From positions 1 through 64,000 of the forward strand of contig NZ_JAMBOE010000023.1 in the NCBI RefSeq assembly GCF_023715465.1: a stretch of 64,000 nt of DNA, in the 5' to 3' direction. The position numbers and the translations under genes are program-made. Each line of letters starts with the position of its first letter. The first letter of the stretch is position 1. Of this stretch, positions 63,937 through 64,000 are shown in pieces. The notes beneath the pieces were generated by a model that saw only the letters and a list, made by a program, of their open reading frames with translations, had not been told where the DNA came from and did no database searches. Origin of the DNA: Paenibacillus macerans. GTDB lineage: Bacteria > Bacillota > Bacilli > Paenibacillales > Paenibacillaceae.

Positions 63937-64000
63937 ATGACGGCGATTTTACCGCATGGAGGCAGTCTGGTAAACAGGCTCGTGACTGGCGAGGAACGTA
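63937..64000 (+). CDS. sat: Sulfate adenylyltransferase, start only (3' end outside window)
   Basis: ATG 63937 after GGGGGAG opens MTAILPHGGSLVNRLVTGEER, which matches the start of bacterial ATP sulfurylase (PHGG.LVNR). It would make APS from sulfate and ATP, the substrate of CysH encoded just upstream, so the two form a sulfate-assimilation operon. Only 21 codons are visible. Confidence 0.8.
   Translation, partial: MTAILPHGGSLVNRLVTGEER

Overview
The window is a chromosomal core segment of a Paenibacillus-like Firmicute. The evidence is the Bacillales gene order (ctsR-mcsA-mcsB-clpC-radA-disA-yacL-ispD-ispF-gltX-cysE-cysS-mrnC-rlmB-yacP-sigH, then rpmG-secE-nusG, the L11/L10 and rpoBC clusters, the str operon, and the S10-spc-alpha operon), the TTG starts of rpoB and rpoC, strong AGGAGG ribosome-binding sites, a T-box before cysE, CtsR control of clpC, and proteins that read closest to Bacillus/Paenibacillus orthologues. 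The species cannot be fixed from the sequence alone.

Layout. 1-127: right end of an IS3-family element. 289-5134: CtsR heat-shock operon (ctsR, mcsA, mcsB, clpC). 5.2-7.9 kb: radA and disA. 8.1-8.5 kb: a small reverse-strand gene of unknown function. 8.7-11.5 kb: yacL, ispD, ispF. 11.7-19.1 kb: gltX, a long cysteine T-box leader, then cysE, cysS, mrnC, rlmB, yacP and sigH. 19.3-23.0 kb: rpmG, secE, nusG, rplK, rplA, rplJ and rplL with ribosomal-protein leaders. 23.5-31.8 kb: a methyltransferase, rpoB, rpoC. 31.8-36.9 kb: an L7Ae-like gene, rpsL, rpsG, fusA, tuf. 37.5-44.8 kb: a metabolic island (carbohydrate-type ABC importer without its own ATPase, a DUF4127 protein, an RpiR regulator and an FAD oxidoreductase) splitting the str and S10 operons. 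45.1-60.6 kb: S10-spc-alpha genes from rpsJ to rplQ, including secY, adk, map, infA and rpoA. 60.7-63.0 kb: truA, a zinc-ribbon protein, rplM, rpsI. 63.2 kb to the end: cysH and the start of sat (sulfate assimilation).

The coding content is largely orthodox. The unexpected structure is between genes. (1) Two 63-bp elements ending AAGAAAAAC...GTTTTTCTT, about 79 % identical in opposite orientation and with a compensated base pair, bracket the metabolic island. (2) An element of about 168 bp with ends GTTCAAAAAGT...ACTTTTTGAAC has two full copies, showing a swapped base pair in a hairpin, plus fragments, all on the same strand within the translation-gene region. (3) A short-repeat superfamily of 25-26-nt units, TARCGR-N11/12-YTATTT-like, occurs eleven times at three loci with a recurring 50-bp period; two further loci carry different motifs with a 52-bp period. 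(4) Triplets of hairpins precede rplA and rpmJ. These are the best candidates for undescribed biology here.

Working together, the genes cover protein quality control, transcription and translation machinery, rRNA/tRNA maturation, isoprenoid and cysteine supply, c-di-AMP signalling and entry to sporulation (SigH). Regulation readable in the sequence includes a CtsR operator, a Cys T-box, an L10 leader attenuator, two probable L1-binding leaders, a possible L13 leader, and many sigma-A promoters and intrinsic terminators.
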